Source of the DNA: Hirudo medicinalis
Taxonomy: Eukaryota > Annelida > Clitellata > Hirudinida > Hirudinidae
DNA: 64,000 nt
Assembly: GCA_011800805.1 (NCBI GenBank)
Contig: MPNW01000220.1
Location: 161,452-225,451 of the forward strand
Reading direction: 5' to 3'
The notes beneath the pieces are model-generated. The model was given only the letters and a program-made list of their open reading frames with translations, had not been told where the DNA came from and searched no databases. Below, in pieces: positions 32,808-60,836 of the stretch. Position 1 is the stretch's first letter. The number at the start of each line of letters is the position of its first letter. The translations under genes and the position numbers were made by a program.

Positions 32808-35800
32808 TCACTTGAAGTTGGAATAAATGGAGAACTCTGTGAGGTAGGCGAGTACCATCTCGTAGCAGAACTTGTACTGGTTGAAATCCTTGATGACGTT
32901 CGGCCTACGATCCCTCAGCTTCCTCACGGTCTGGAAAACCTCCACTTCTTGCTCATCCTTTAATCTCTCGATGATACAACTAATTGCCACAAACAATCCA
33001 CTGTGTGCCACTCCGTCTCTACAATGAACTACGATAGACTTGTTGCCGGTCTTCATCTGAGACTTCTCCACCATGTCGAGTAGGGAGATCAGAGCAACCT
33101 TGAGGGAGGTCGTGGAAACATTAGTTTCTTTCAAGGTGTCAGGCCAAGAGATGTTTAATTGGAAGTGATTAACTGTGAGCTGTTGTTGTTTTTGTTGAGA
33201 TGGCGAAGAATTGTTGTTATCGGGCTTATCTCCAGCATCGTTGTTGTTTTTAGGAATGGGTGATGGTTGCACTGGTGGAGGGGTGAAAGTTAGCTTAAGT
33301 TCACGAACAGTGACATCCGGATTGTCCCTGTTGATGGCAGAAGCCTCGATCATGAAAGGTCCGCACTCACACTCCTCATTCTCCTCTGACCAATACTGGC
33401 CATAAGTATCATCATGTTCATCCCAACTATTGAGCATGACCACGGTGCCACATTGAAGTTCATGGACCAGCCTCCACAGATCTATGACTGTGTGAGTCAT
33501 GGGCATTTGTGTTGAGATGTAAGCATTCCTAGACCTGTAGCCATCAAGATAAACTGCATTTATGTAGTCATTGGTTCCTTGCACTCTTGTCATCAGGAAT
33601 GGCCTGTGTTTGTCAGCTGGCAAGATATCTGGGAATCTGTTCTTTTCAATGTTCTCAGGGACACTGCCTAATACATAATCCTCAGGTTTGCCTTTATAGG
33701 ATACACTATCCAGTAGTTGGTATTCTTTCTCCAAACTGGAGACTCCATTTTCATCTGGAAGAAGCAGGCTTTGGAATTTGGTGGAGAATGAAGCACTACT
33801 GATGATGGTTTCCCCAATCTTCAAGGCTTCAAGGAGAGCATCATAAACAAAAACGTACTGGTCAAGAGTCTGTATCATGTTGACTCTATCTCGCCTCATG
33901 GAACATGCGTAATTGTACACATCGATAGACTCTTCGGCTTGCACAGCATCAAGCAGATAATCGATGGCAATGAATGCTCCTGTTCTACCCACACCAGCAC
34001 TGCAGTGTATGAGTATGACGCCAGGGTGAGAGACATCGTGCAGTCGGACTTTCCGCCTAAACGCAATTATGGGACCGGCTCTATCTGGCACCCCGTGGTC
34101 AGGCCAGGCCACATAATGAAACTGCTTGATGATGCGAGAAGCAAGGGCTTCTTTGGGGCAATCGCCATCAAACTCCCTCAACCTAATGCTGAAGGTTCGA
34201 ATGATGTAGTCTGTTGTCCTTTCAACATCAAGCAAAGTAACTCCAATGTTTCCATAAAAAGTTTCATCATGCTCTTTGTCATTCCAGTATTGTTCACACT
34301 TGACCTTGCCCTTCTCAATCAGGTTCGTCACCATGACGATGCGTCTCGTGTCCACCTGCCAGACCATGCGCCACATGTCTTGTAAAGTCCATTTGTTGCA
34401 GCCTTGTGAAGCTATGTAGGCTTTTGGTTTCTTGTAACCATCGATGTAACTGGCATTGATGTAGTCAGAACAATCAGTGTTTCCATTTTTCTCCAGTACC
34501 ACCCTAGAATGATCATAAGGCAGGATATTAATGAATCTGTTTTTGTAACGATTTTCGGTCTTCGCTCCAGAAGCCGAAGAAGCTTCCAAATTAGAATCCG
34601 GGATATCTTTGAATTCCTTCCTGAACAGCTGGCAGTCATTATCCTTCCCCTTAATTATGTAATCTTCCAGATCCTTCACTGCAATTGGCTGCCTCTCTGG
34701 TGGCACTGTAGGAGTTGGGATCTCCCTGGGCTTTCCAGCTATTCTGCCATTCTCATAGAGGAAGTGTTTAGAGTGACGAAAGGGAGGGTCAGGTGCAAAA
34801 GCTACATCGTCTCCATATTCGAAGGTCGGCTCGTCAAGATCATTCGGAGAAGCAGAAGGGTTGAAGTTGCCGGTCGAAGGATGGTTCTGATATGTATCAT
34901 TTATGGATCTGAGACCACCTTCTATTTTTCCTTCCAACTCCTGCTGAGGGATGGAGTTGTACTTCTTCATCTGTCTCCTATAGAAAAAGAGAATAAAGGC
35001 AAGTGCTACAATGAGTATGCTACAGAAGGTTGCTCCGATAACAACTCCGATATCAGTGGTCGGCTTTTCCAGACTCTGCAATGCTCGAACTTCAGCCACC
35101 GTGGTGAAAGATTTCCTGGCACTACTGCTGTCCAATGGCTGATTATTGTGGGCAACGACAATGAACCAGTAGTCTGAGTCATATTCAAGCCCAGTAATGT
35201 TTTTACTGGACACTGTATGGTTGCTGTATTCGGTCTGCCAGGTGGTTTCTCCCAACTTCTGGTAGAGTATTTCATAGTATTTGATATTGTCACAATTGGA
35301 CTGCTTTTTTGAGAGAAGCTGATGTTGTCAAAAATTTAAACAATGACTGTTATTAATTAGAAAAAAGCACTTAAGATATAAAATAGCCCAAACATTAACC
35401 GTCCATTGGATGGTAATTGAAGCTCCTTGACCTCCAGACCATGAATGCAGGGAGGTGATGTTTGGTGGTGTTGGAGCTGGAATTACATCCGCATAGTCAC
35501 ACGCATAGCATTTGTCGTTATTATTGTCACTACTACAATTAGATTCAAAGATGTTACTATCACCAAGCAACCCCAATCACCATCATCACCTTTCATCAAA
35601 ACCACTCACCATTACATTCGGTCTTGAACGGCACACTGCCTGGAGATGCTCCTCCTCTGATATCGCTCGTATGCTCTGGCATCTTCAGCATGGGTACTAC
35701 CCTGAACTCATAGAAAGTGTTTTTCTTAAGGCCTGAGATAGTTGTCGATGCAACTTCACCTAATTCTGTATGTTCAACCGTTGCACCTAGTGTCCAACCC

Positions 35801-35991
35801 GATGAATCATTTCCAAGATGGCTGCTCGGTTTATATTCAACCACGTAAAAGGGGGATATGGACTCATCTATGTATGAGTCCCAAGGGTCCAACTGATGGT
35901 AACTTCAGAAATGTGTGCCTCCAAAAGAATAGGAGCTTCACTGAGCTTGGGGATGCCTGGTCAAATTAGCTTATTATCATTATTATTACTA

Positions 35992-36022
<31 letters not shown>

Positions 36023-38261
36023 AATTAGGGGAAGTAAAGGTTACAAGCCAGTCTCGTAAGATTCATAAATGGAATAAAATTATAATAATACGTGCTGTCC
36101 TTGGCAGAGTTCAATTCAAAGAGCAGCAAACAATTTTGAAAAATAAGTTCAACGCAATTATCTTGAAAGTTACTGTCACCAAGATGTTTTTAAATATCTT
36201 CTTTGAATCATTAATTTTCTTTCAATATTTTATTTTCTTACACATTTATTAGGAAATTGATGTAAATAATTGTAATTACTTGAGAAATTAACCCAATTAA
36301 TTAATTGATATATCTCCGTCAAAACACATAAATGCTCAAGTTCACCTCATCAAGACAGCAAATTATCGTATCAAAAACATAAGCACTACACCACAAAATA
36401 ATTACCTATCCATTTAAAAATTGAGTGATAAAAGTAATCCTTGATAAGTTGACAACACACCGGTCTGACAAGAGGGGCCAATCCAATCCTCCTCACAACC
36501 TGTCTGGCACGATCCATCCAACGAGCTGCAGTTGCTACCAATCTGACAATGGCAAGTCGACCTACAACTTGGTCCAAAGTGTCCTTCCTGACATTCTAAA
36601 AGAGAATCAATAAAAAAAAGAATCCCGTTATAAGTGCAAAATACTTAATCAAAGAATAAGTAAGCATCTAAATGATTGTTTAAATCATTAAATTATCAGT
36701 AGGATGGCTAAAATCTTAGTTGAAATGTTAATAAATATAATAAGTAACAAATAACTCACCCCTCTGACAGTCATTACCCATCCATCCAGGAGCACAAAAG
36801 CCAGGGCACTCGCCAGAAATTTTGTTGCATGACTTGCCTTCATGACACTGGCACGTGTGCATGCAGAGTGCCCCAAAATATCCATCCTCACAAACTGTTA
36901 TTATCGAGTTATTCAAAGATCAATTAATTCTTTAACCAAAAATGACTCGATCGAAATATCATCAAAATGATCGAAAACATTATCCAAATTTTCAGAAACA
37001 CATGAAGTGATAGATATGGTATCATGCCATGACAACTCGTCCCTACTCCCAGGAAACATGCAGAGATTAACAAACCCATAACTCGGACATCACAAAGTCT
37101 TAGTCCTCCAACAAAGAGATTTTTGATGGTGACCACCCTTCCTAGCATGGGTCCAGTGAGACATGTTATGATATGATCTTTGATGGTCTCTTCCTGTGAA
37201 CCATAATTGCAGAGACTACCTCTAGTTGTTTGGTCATCCCCAATAGAGATTTCATGATTAGGTCCAAAAAAGGGATCTAGAAGGATGAGGTTACTGAGAC
37301 TTAACAAAAATCTAAACAAACATTAATTTAAAAAAAATCAATGCATTTGATATTTTTAAATTTGATTCAAAAAATAATGATGCAGTTTCAAGCAGCATCT
37401 CTAGTGTATTAGAAACAAACCTTCAATTAAAAATGATTTTAAAATATGAAACTCGCCAGTCTTGATCAAAATTGCAGCAATTGGATATTTCTTCTCAAGA
37501 ATAACAGACCATGTCACNAGTTGTTTGGTCATCCCCAATAGAGATTTCATGATTAGGTCCAAAAAAGGGATCTAGAAGGATGAGGTTACTGAGACTTAAC
37601 AAAAAATCTAAACAAAACATTAATTTAAAAAAAATCAATGCATTTGATATTTTTAAATTTGATTCAAAAAATAATGATGCAGTTTCAAGCAGCATCTCTA
37701 GTGTATTAGAAACAAACCTTCAATTAAAAATGATTTTAAATATGAAACTCGCCAGTCTTGATCAAAATTGCAGCAATTGGATATTTCTTCTCAAGAATAA
37801 CAGACCATGTCACTTCTTTTTCACTTCCAGTTTTGCTGCAAGTATCACGGTTGTCGTCAATCGCTAAACTAGAAGGATTCAATGTGTCAGCAATCGAGGA
37901 TTGAGCCGATGTTTGGAGAACTGCGACATTTTTCGCCCTCTCCTCGATTTCTGATAAAGCAAAATATATGTTGAATATATTTTTATGTAAAAGGTAAGAC
38001 TACTTTTACAATATTTGCAATGACGATGGAAATATGCTCTGGTTCTTACACAAATTGCTGTAAAACGTTCAGGATTATTCATCCTCAAATAAAAAATACA
38101 TCCATCTTGGAGATAGTTTCTCTGCCTTGCTTGCGCTGCTTAAACTGATTTTTAATTTAAAAAAGGAACAACTTACTGAAGTCGATTTCCAAGGTATAAT
38201 TCAAACAAATATTCGAAAGTAAAGTTGCAACTGCAAATAATGCAAATTTAGAATTATGCAT
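32808..38261 (-). CDS. Receptor-type protein tyrosine phosphatase with fucolectin-like, two MEGF-like EGF and two FN3 domains
   Basis: Exons: 38177-38261, 37749-37950, 37076-37299, 36760-36894, 36461-36595, 35610-35956, 35400-35476 and 32808-35318; about 1238 aa once one missing base is allowed at 35885-35887. Order: signal peptide (FALFAVATLLSNICL); F5/8C or fucolectin-like lectin fold (NVAVLQTSAQSS, AIDDNRDTC, ISIGDD, LRLCDVRVMV); two eight-Cys EGF modules (CEDGYFGALC, CQEGHFGPSC); two FN3; one membrane helix near 492-515; phosphatase D1 (KNRF, WPDHGVPD, HCSAGVGRTG with Cys about 841); phosphatase D2. D2 reads HCRDGVAHSG, so the P-loop Arg is His and D2 should be inactive. D1 dephosphorylates phosphotyrosine at the plasma membrane; the ectodomain suggests carbohydrate or cell-surface ligand binding. 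The exons 37453-37517 and 37519-37605 are duplicate fragments around an N and are left out. Confidence 0.9.
37224..37813. repeat. 294/295-bp tandem duplication around a single N (probable assembly artefact)
   Basis: Copy 1 is 37224-37517 and copy 2 is 37519-37813, separated only by N at 37518. I found three differences and no substitutions: A5 versus A6, caaac versus caaaac, and ttttaaaat versus ttttaaat. Each copy spans part of the two exons encoding the fucolectin-like domain of the phosphatase. The pattern suggests two reads of one locus that were not merged. Confidence 0.9.
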
Positions 38262-39689
38262 TGCAGTTCATATTTTGAACAGCATCCCTGTTAAGAGATA
38301 ACACTACGCTGAATAAGCGACAACAGCCATCTTCTCGGGTGCTGATAATAATGTACGGGTTACCCAAGGCCGCGTTCGAATTTAATATCTACATCCTAAT
38401 TCGTATTTAATTATATGTAACATCAATTAAGTAGCTGTATTAATTTCTAAAAAATTTTTAAAACTAATTATTACTTAGTAATCATCAATAATTCGATAAA
38501 AACATTCCCACTTTCTGTACATTTACGTCTGCTGTACATTTTCGATGCCGTGGGTCAGGTGGAAGGTTGGGGTGCTACGTGTTTGTGCGTCTCCTCGCTT
38601 AAAGGGTCCCATCGAAAATTAATTATCCTGTGTTATAAAACCGACGCAATTGAATTGCATTGAGTTATTTGGAACTGTTATATATTGGTATGAAAATGAG
38701 CATAGGAGTGCTACATATATTTTTCAATGGCCTTATTTACGTCGAGTGCTTATCTTTATTATGTTCTATAAATGCCAGACATGATAAATCGAACGGTTCC
38801 GAAATGGAGACAGACATTCATTGCCGCGCAAGACACTCTCTATAGCAAGGACATAGTTTGGCGTAGCGAGCTATGCAAATGCCCTGAAATGGCTAAACTT
38901 TGTTGCTTTCATCCACCGGTCTATTGATAAACCTAAATCTCCCAATGAAAAAAATGTTTGACACCAATTTTTTTGTAGAGATTTTCATCCTTATTCCAAC
39001 ATGCAAACTATTCGGGCGATGTTTTTCCGGAAGAAACATCTTGCATCAACAACTTAAATTCCTACAGTTGTGATTGCAATTGAAGTTTTATCAAAGTGGG
39101 TATTAGATAGAAAATGATCGATTGATTTGATGTCTGCATGCAAAAGGATTGTGTTACAAACGTTACCAGAGCGAAATAAATGTGGATCAACAAGAGCCAA
39201 CAACCAAGAGAAACCATCTTAACCCTTTGCACAAGATCGCTTATTCACTTCCAAAAGTTTTTCTTTTTTAACTTTATGAACGCCGAAATATTACCAATTA
39301 ATTTTAGTAAGTGTTGATTACTTCAGATGGGCAAAAAAAGTTCAGTAAATATCTCCCATGGATATTGTCGACTAGAGAACTGAACCTTGATCCCAATCGC
39401 AGCTCAGCCGAATAAACTGACATTCGTGTTTAATTGATATTTCTTAAACTGCTACTGTAAATTACCGCTAAAATAATATAAAGCATATTTTGCGGCAACA
39501 AACAGAGAAACAGAATTCTCCAAGCAATTTTGAAATTCATTGATTGAAAAGATTTGGTTGACGATCTATCATGGACAGTTGATAGTGACAGAATTAATGC
39601 ATAATTTTATTAATTTCTGTCATTTTAACCACCTCCACAGGTTTCTAAGCCATCTGCAATGTGGCTGCGCAGAAAGCGACCGAAATTAG

Positions 39690-39885
39690 TCGAGTGTTTG
39701 AAGAGAGGCGTGCAGGTTGGCCGAATGGGTTGCTATCCTGCTTTCGGCAGTAATGGCAACAGTCGTAATGTGTCGTGGTCGAAATCCAGTCTGGACTACC
39801 GCAAGAGCCCTTGGGAAGGATGGCTATATAAATGATTAACAAAAAGCCCCTCTCACATATTGCATACGGCGCTATATAAATGAAG
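39690..39885 (+). mobile_element. tRNA-derived SINE
   Basis: RNA polymerase III internal promoter: box A TGGCCGAATGGG at 39718-39729 and box B GGTCGAAATCC at 39777-39787 (one T short of the GGTTCGAAATCC consensus). The spacing of about 48 bases resembles a class II (Ser/Leu-like) tRNA head. The 3' part holds two copies of GCTATATAAATGA (39822-39834 and 39870-39882) with a CCCCTCTCACATATTGCATA block between. No coding potential. Exact ends and target-site duplication were not determined. Confidence 0.7.
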
Positions 39886-40135
39886 TACACATATGAATGT
39901 TTCTATCCTTGGAGGCTTTAAAAAACAATGGAGAACTAGAGGAACTTAGGTGGGTGTGTAGAAGATAGTCATAAAATGGAATTAGGTTACCAATTGAGTA
40001 CCTGAATCTATAATCAGTTGGAATCCAAATCTGCATAATTTTATCAGGATGGTCTTAAGAGCAAAATAAATAATGGACTTTGAACTTTATAACTTGGAAA
40101 ATAAGCTTATTTTATATAAAATCAACAATTGCATA

Positions 40136-40138
40136 ATG

Positions 40139-40178
<40 letters not shown>

Positions 40179-40207
40179 TAATAATAATGATAATAATAAT
40201 AATAACA
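40136..40207. repeat. (AAT)n microsatellite, intergenic
   Basis: Long AAT/ATA run with a few GAT interruptions. Spurious poly-Ile ORFs in both strands come from it. Confidence 0.9.
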
Positions 40208-40958
40208 ATGCGATTCATTAATTTTCCATTCTTAGATCCTGATAGATGTGAACAGATGTGAGTTTGAGGATGTATGCAATGCCAATAAATAACTTTGGAA
40301 GTTTCCACCTCAGTACCTGCTTAACCTGTTTATGATATCAACTAGAAAGTGTTCAGGTGAGCATGTCTTGTGTTGCCATGGTGATAGGTGCCTGGATAAT
40401 ATTGATCCACTTGTTTGCAATTATGGAAATAATGAGAGGGACTAGGATTATGATGATTATTATTATTATTACTAAAAATATATTGATGACGCAGTAAGAT
40501 ACAAGTGAGAGATGATTTAATTTTTTATTAAATTTCTATTCACGTTCTACTTAGATGTTCTGCAATAAAAATTTTTGTGAGGGAATTAAAATTAATTTTT
40601 ATGAACAAATAACTAGTTTCTATCGATAAACTATAATAAATAAACTGTATGAATAACTACGAAGAAATGTCTATTCAAGTATGACTTAATTAACCTATCT
40701 TAACAATATGAAGATGCGCTGGATTGATATCACTCGTTATTCATGCACCTTCAAAACAATTATAAAATACATTTAAATTTGCAGGGAAGGACATTTATGG
40801 ATCACCACATTATTCCCAATTTAACTTCTTAAGACTCATTTCCATGCTACAATTAAAATATTTTGAAGTGTATTTATTTAGCAAAATTTGATAAGAAAAT
40901 ATTATGATGTCAATCTAATAAACCGAAATGATAAGGCAATAAATTGTTATATCTGCTT

Positions 40959-40973
40959 AATAATAATAATAAC

Positions 40974-41008
<35 letters not shown>

Positions 41009-41132
41009 CGAGAATGATAATGGTGATGATAATGATAGTGATAACGATAACGATAACGACATTGATGATGATGATGATGATAATAATAATAATAAAAATA
41101 ATAACAATAATAATAATAATAATAATAATAAT
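40959..41132. repeat. Compound (AAT)n/(GAT)n/(AAC)n microsatellite, intergenic
   Basis: About 170 bp of trinucleotide repeat in three blocks: AAT, then GATAATGATAACGAT-type mixture, then AAT again. Confidence 0.9.
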
Positions 41133-41480
41133 TAATGTTATTATGTTTCTATCCACCATTTCCAAAAGAAGCATTGATCATGTCATTCGCGTCCTCTCCA
41201 CATAGACAATGTTTCCATGGAACATATTCTCTTAGTATTCAGAAAAGGTTCTCATCCAGTCATCTGATCATCAATGAAAGACAAATCTCCCTTCAAGTCT
41301 TAAATACATTTCTTTTTATTCATGAAGCTTCAAGTAAGTAACGTTGATCGTGGTATAGAATTGATATACTGCATCAAAGGAAGCAATAAAGATCTATTGA
41401 CTGTGTTAATAACTCCCTTTCGAATAGATTAGGAATAGCTGCTATGAACATTGCAGTCCTATCTTCAGATAATTCGAAAA

Positions 41481-41705
41481 ATGGAATTCAGTAACGCAGA
41501 ACAAAAGTTCGCCTTACCACCTTGTGCTTATGTAAAGATTGCCGACAACTTAACGATTAAAAGTTTAAACTTATTAATTGGTGGCAATTGTGAAATTTTA
41601 TGGCTAGCTGCAACTTTTTATTCATTACCACTTATATTTACAATCGCGGCCTTGATCATGTTTTATATTGAACAATTAGTTTTAAAAGAAAAAAATCTAC
41701 AATAG
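41481..41705 (+). CDS. Possible small single-pass membrane protein, unknown
   Basis: A 74-aa frame from ATG 41481 (MEFSNAEQKFALPPCAYVKI) to TAG. The C-terminal half holds a clear membrane helix (LAATFYSLPLIFTIAALIMF) followed by a charged tail ending EKNLQ. The amino-acid mix is not repeat-like, unlike most nearby ORFs. I recognise no family, no splice partner and no promoter. A chance ORF in AT-rich DNA remains quite possible. Confidence 0.25.
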   Translation: MEFSNAEQKFALPPCAYVKIADNLTIKSLNLLIGGNCEILWLAATFYSLPLIFTIAALIMFYIEQLVLKEKNLQ

Positions 41706-43992
41706 AAAGATTTACTGAATTGCACGTAAAGTGAAATTCATCGTTTTTATTATTATTTTCATCGCAGAATATAGCAGCAGTGTTTAATATAATGTATAAG
41801 CTCGTGACATTTTCTATTAAAAGTAATAATTTAGAGAATTGTGAAACGTAGCGAGCTCGGATATATAAGATATATTTGGGCAACTTATCCAACCTTACCA
41901 AAAATCGATCTGACAAATTCTGTGGTGAATCTAACAAAGTTGATATGGTGTGTCTGAGAATTGAAAGGTGATTTGAGTACGTAGATCTTCTCGTTGTTAG
42001 TCATATAGATCGCCATATTGATATTGATAATCTATCTTATTGACTTATAAACCTTATATAAAGCAATAAGAGCGATGGTAATGTCGACATTAGGAGTTTC
42101 ACCATTGTGTAGTCCTTTAAACCACTCGGCTGATTGCTTAATGCAAGTCTTAATGGATTCGGTAAAATACATTAATTACATTTGTCAGAGGAGTAACACT
42201 GAGATGAATTGGCCCTTTACAATGAGGTATTTGAATTACGTTTTTACAAATTAAGATTTAGGATTCATCTATAATTTAAGATTTGGGATTTGTAATGACA
42301 GGTCAAGATTTAAAGTTCATTCTAATGTTGTTCAATAGAAAATGAAACAATGGTCCATATATCTAAGAAAAAGAAGAATGAGATTTAATTTCCGATAATT
42401 ACTAAGGGGGTTTAGAAAATACGTTTTTGGAGGACCAAAATTAAGTTTCGGTTTCTAGACGTAAAGTAAGGTTTCTTTAACAGTTCTAAAACAGAATACA
42501 TTTGTTACGAAAGATAATAAAAGATCATAAGAGAGATAATAAGAGAGTTTAAAATGCGAACTATCCACGAAATCGATTTGATTGCTTCGCTTAAAGTCGA
42601 TTGGCAGGCTAAGTTGTTAAGTCTATTTATTGCCATTGATTGAAGCTCTTCCGTAAGGTCAGCTAAAGGCTAAAAGCTACAACTTTTGCCAGGTGAACCG
42701 AAAAATACAACTCCCGCTCATCCACTCTATTCAACATTTTCTGCCAGTCCAAATGCGCTCAAATTTTAACATTTGAAAAAGGTGTTTAAGTATAGAAAAC
42801 ATTCCGTTTGGATTCAAGGCAAAAACGTAATTAGTAATAATAAAACATAATAAAATAAAAAATGTAAAAGAATAATTTTTGTCATTGAGGAGACAAAGGA
42901 AATAAAATTATTCCCGAACATGCCCGTGATGCTGGAAACGAGCAGAAGGAGCTGCTGCACCATTTGATATTTAGTTGCTTTGATGATCCGTTTATGATTA
43001 CAATCTCCAGCATATTTTTGATAGGAACTCCTCTCCAGATAACCTTGTTTGGAGCGGTGACTAATATTTTTTGGTTCTACTAGGGCCCATTTTATTAATG
43101 AAAAGTAATTTTAAATCCCCCAAACTCGTACCATTTTGGAACACCGCAACTTAAGAGTTAAGACTCTTCCTTTGTGAGTAAAGAATCATCCAAATGCATG
43201 AGTTATGGAGCTGGATGGAAAATTTATTTTATAATCTTTTACGTCTGCTGAGATTATTTACTAAGAAAAAGTAGGTCTCTTTGAACATGAAAGAAAAAAC
43301 AAAGTTGTTATGTGATTGCGTGCGAGTGTGCGAGATGCATTAGAAAACATTAAAATTTTTCTTCAAATAAAAATGTGATGACTAATCTAGCCGGGTTCAG
43401 CAGCTATAAGAAGAAAGAAGCACTTTATTATTATATAGATATGCATCTTTTCGCTTGGCTATCGTAGCTCACCTTCCGGTGTCGGTGCGTTGAATATCTG
43501 CGACTTTCTTGCAAGAAATTTCATTTCGAGAACATGATTTAGTAAAATTTAATAAAGTGCAACCGTCGGATTAAATTAATTTAAATAAAATTATTTAGTC
43601 CGGAAGAATATACGGCACTTCTAGGGCGAGTAATTATAATTATTACACTAAACGCCATCGAACACCAGGGCTGAGGTGTTCGTTCACTCGTCTCGCTAAG
43701 TAACTTTTATGAACGATGGAGATATTTTAAGAGGCGAGGAGTTATTTTCGGGAGAATTTTATAAGGTAATTCTTTCCACTTCATCGGAGTTCTTCCTGTA
43801 ACGTTGCTGCAGATTTTTCACCGGTTTTTGTGCAATTTTCTCCGTCTCCTGTCGAAATCACGGATTTCAGATATATCTCTTCAACAGAGGTATTCAAATC
43901 TAAAAGCTAACAAAGAATAGTTGCACGGAACAATATCGTTCGATCGTTTCGTCAGAAAAGCGGAGAAAATATTGAGAATATAGAATATTAAA

Positions 43993-60836
<16,844 letters not shown>

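Larger units (their letters stand above)
38262..43992. other. Intergenic region between divergent receptor phosphatase and MARK genes
   Basis: It contains both promoters (the genes point apart), one tRNA-derived SINE (about 39690-39885), two large microsatellites (40136-40207, 40959-41132) and a possible small gene at 41481-41705. The MARK 5' UTR probably lies within 43400-43992, which includes potential non-coding splice signals (for example ATAAG|GTAATT near 43765). From 41710 to 43390 nothing was recognised. Confidence 0.55.

Noticed and set aside
33939..35177. Plus-strand ORFs of 148 and 222 aa opposite the phosphatase
   Set aside because: They are antisense shadows of the conserved phosphatase exon; no family similarity and no splice logic.
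37453..37605. A second fucolectin-like domain in the receptor phosphatase
   Set aside because: Both fragments are partial, meet at an N, and are identical to the flanking exons apart from homopolymer length.
39718..39790. A functional tRNA gene
   Set aside because: Box B lacks one T, no acceptor stem closes around it, and the downstream repeated tail is SINE-like.
40959..41174. ORFs rich in Asn, Ile, Asp or Leu runs (also 28051-28149, 46575-46802, 50887-51147)
   Set aside because: They are translations of AAT/ATC/GAT microsatellites in several frames and both strands, not genes.
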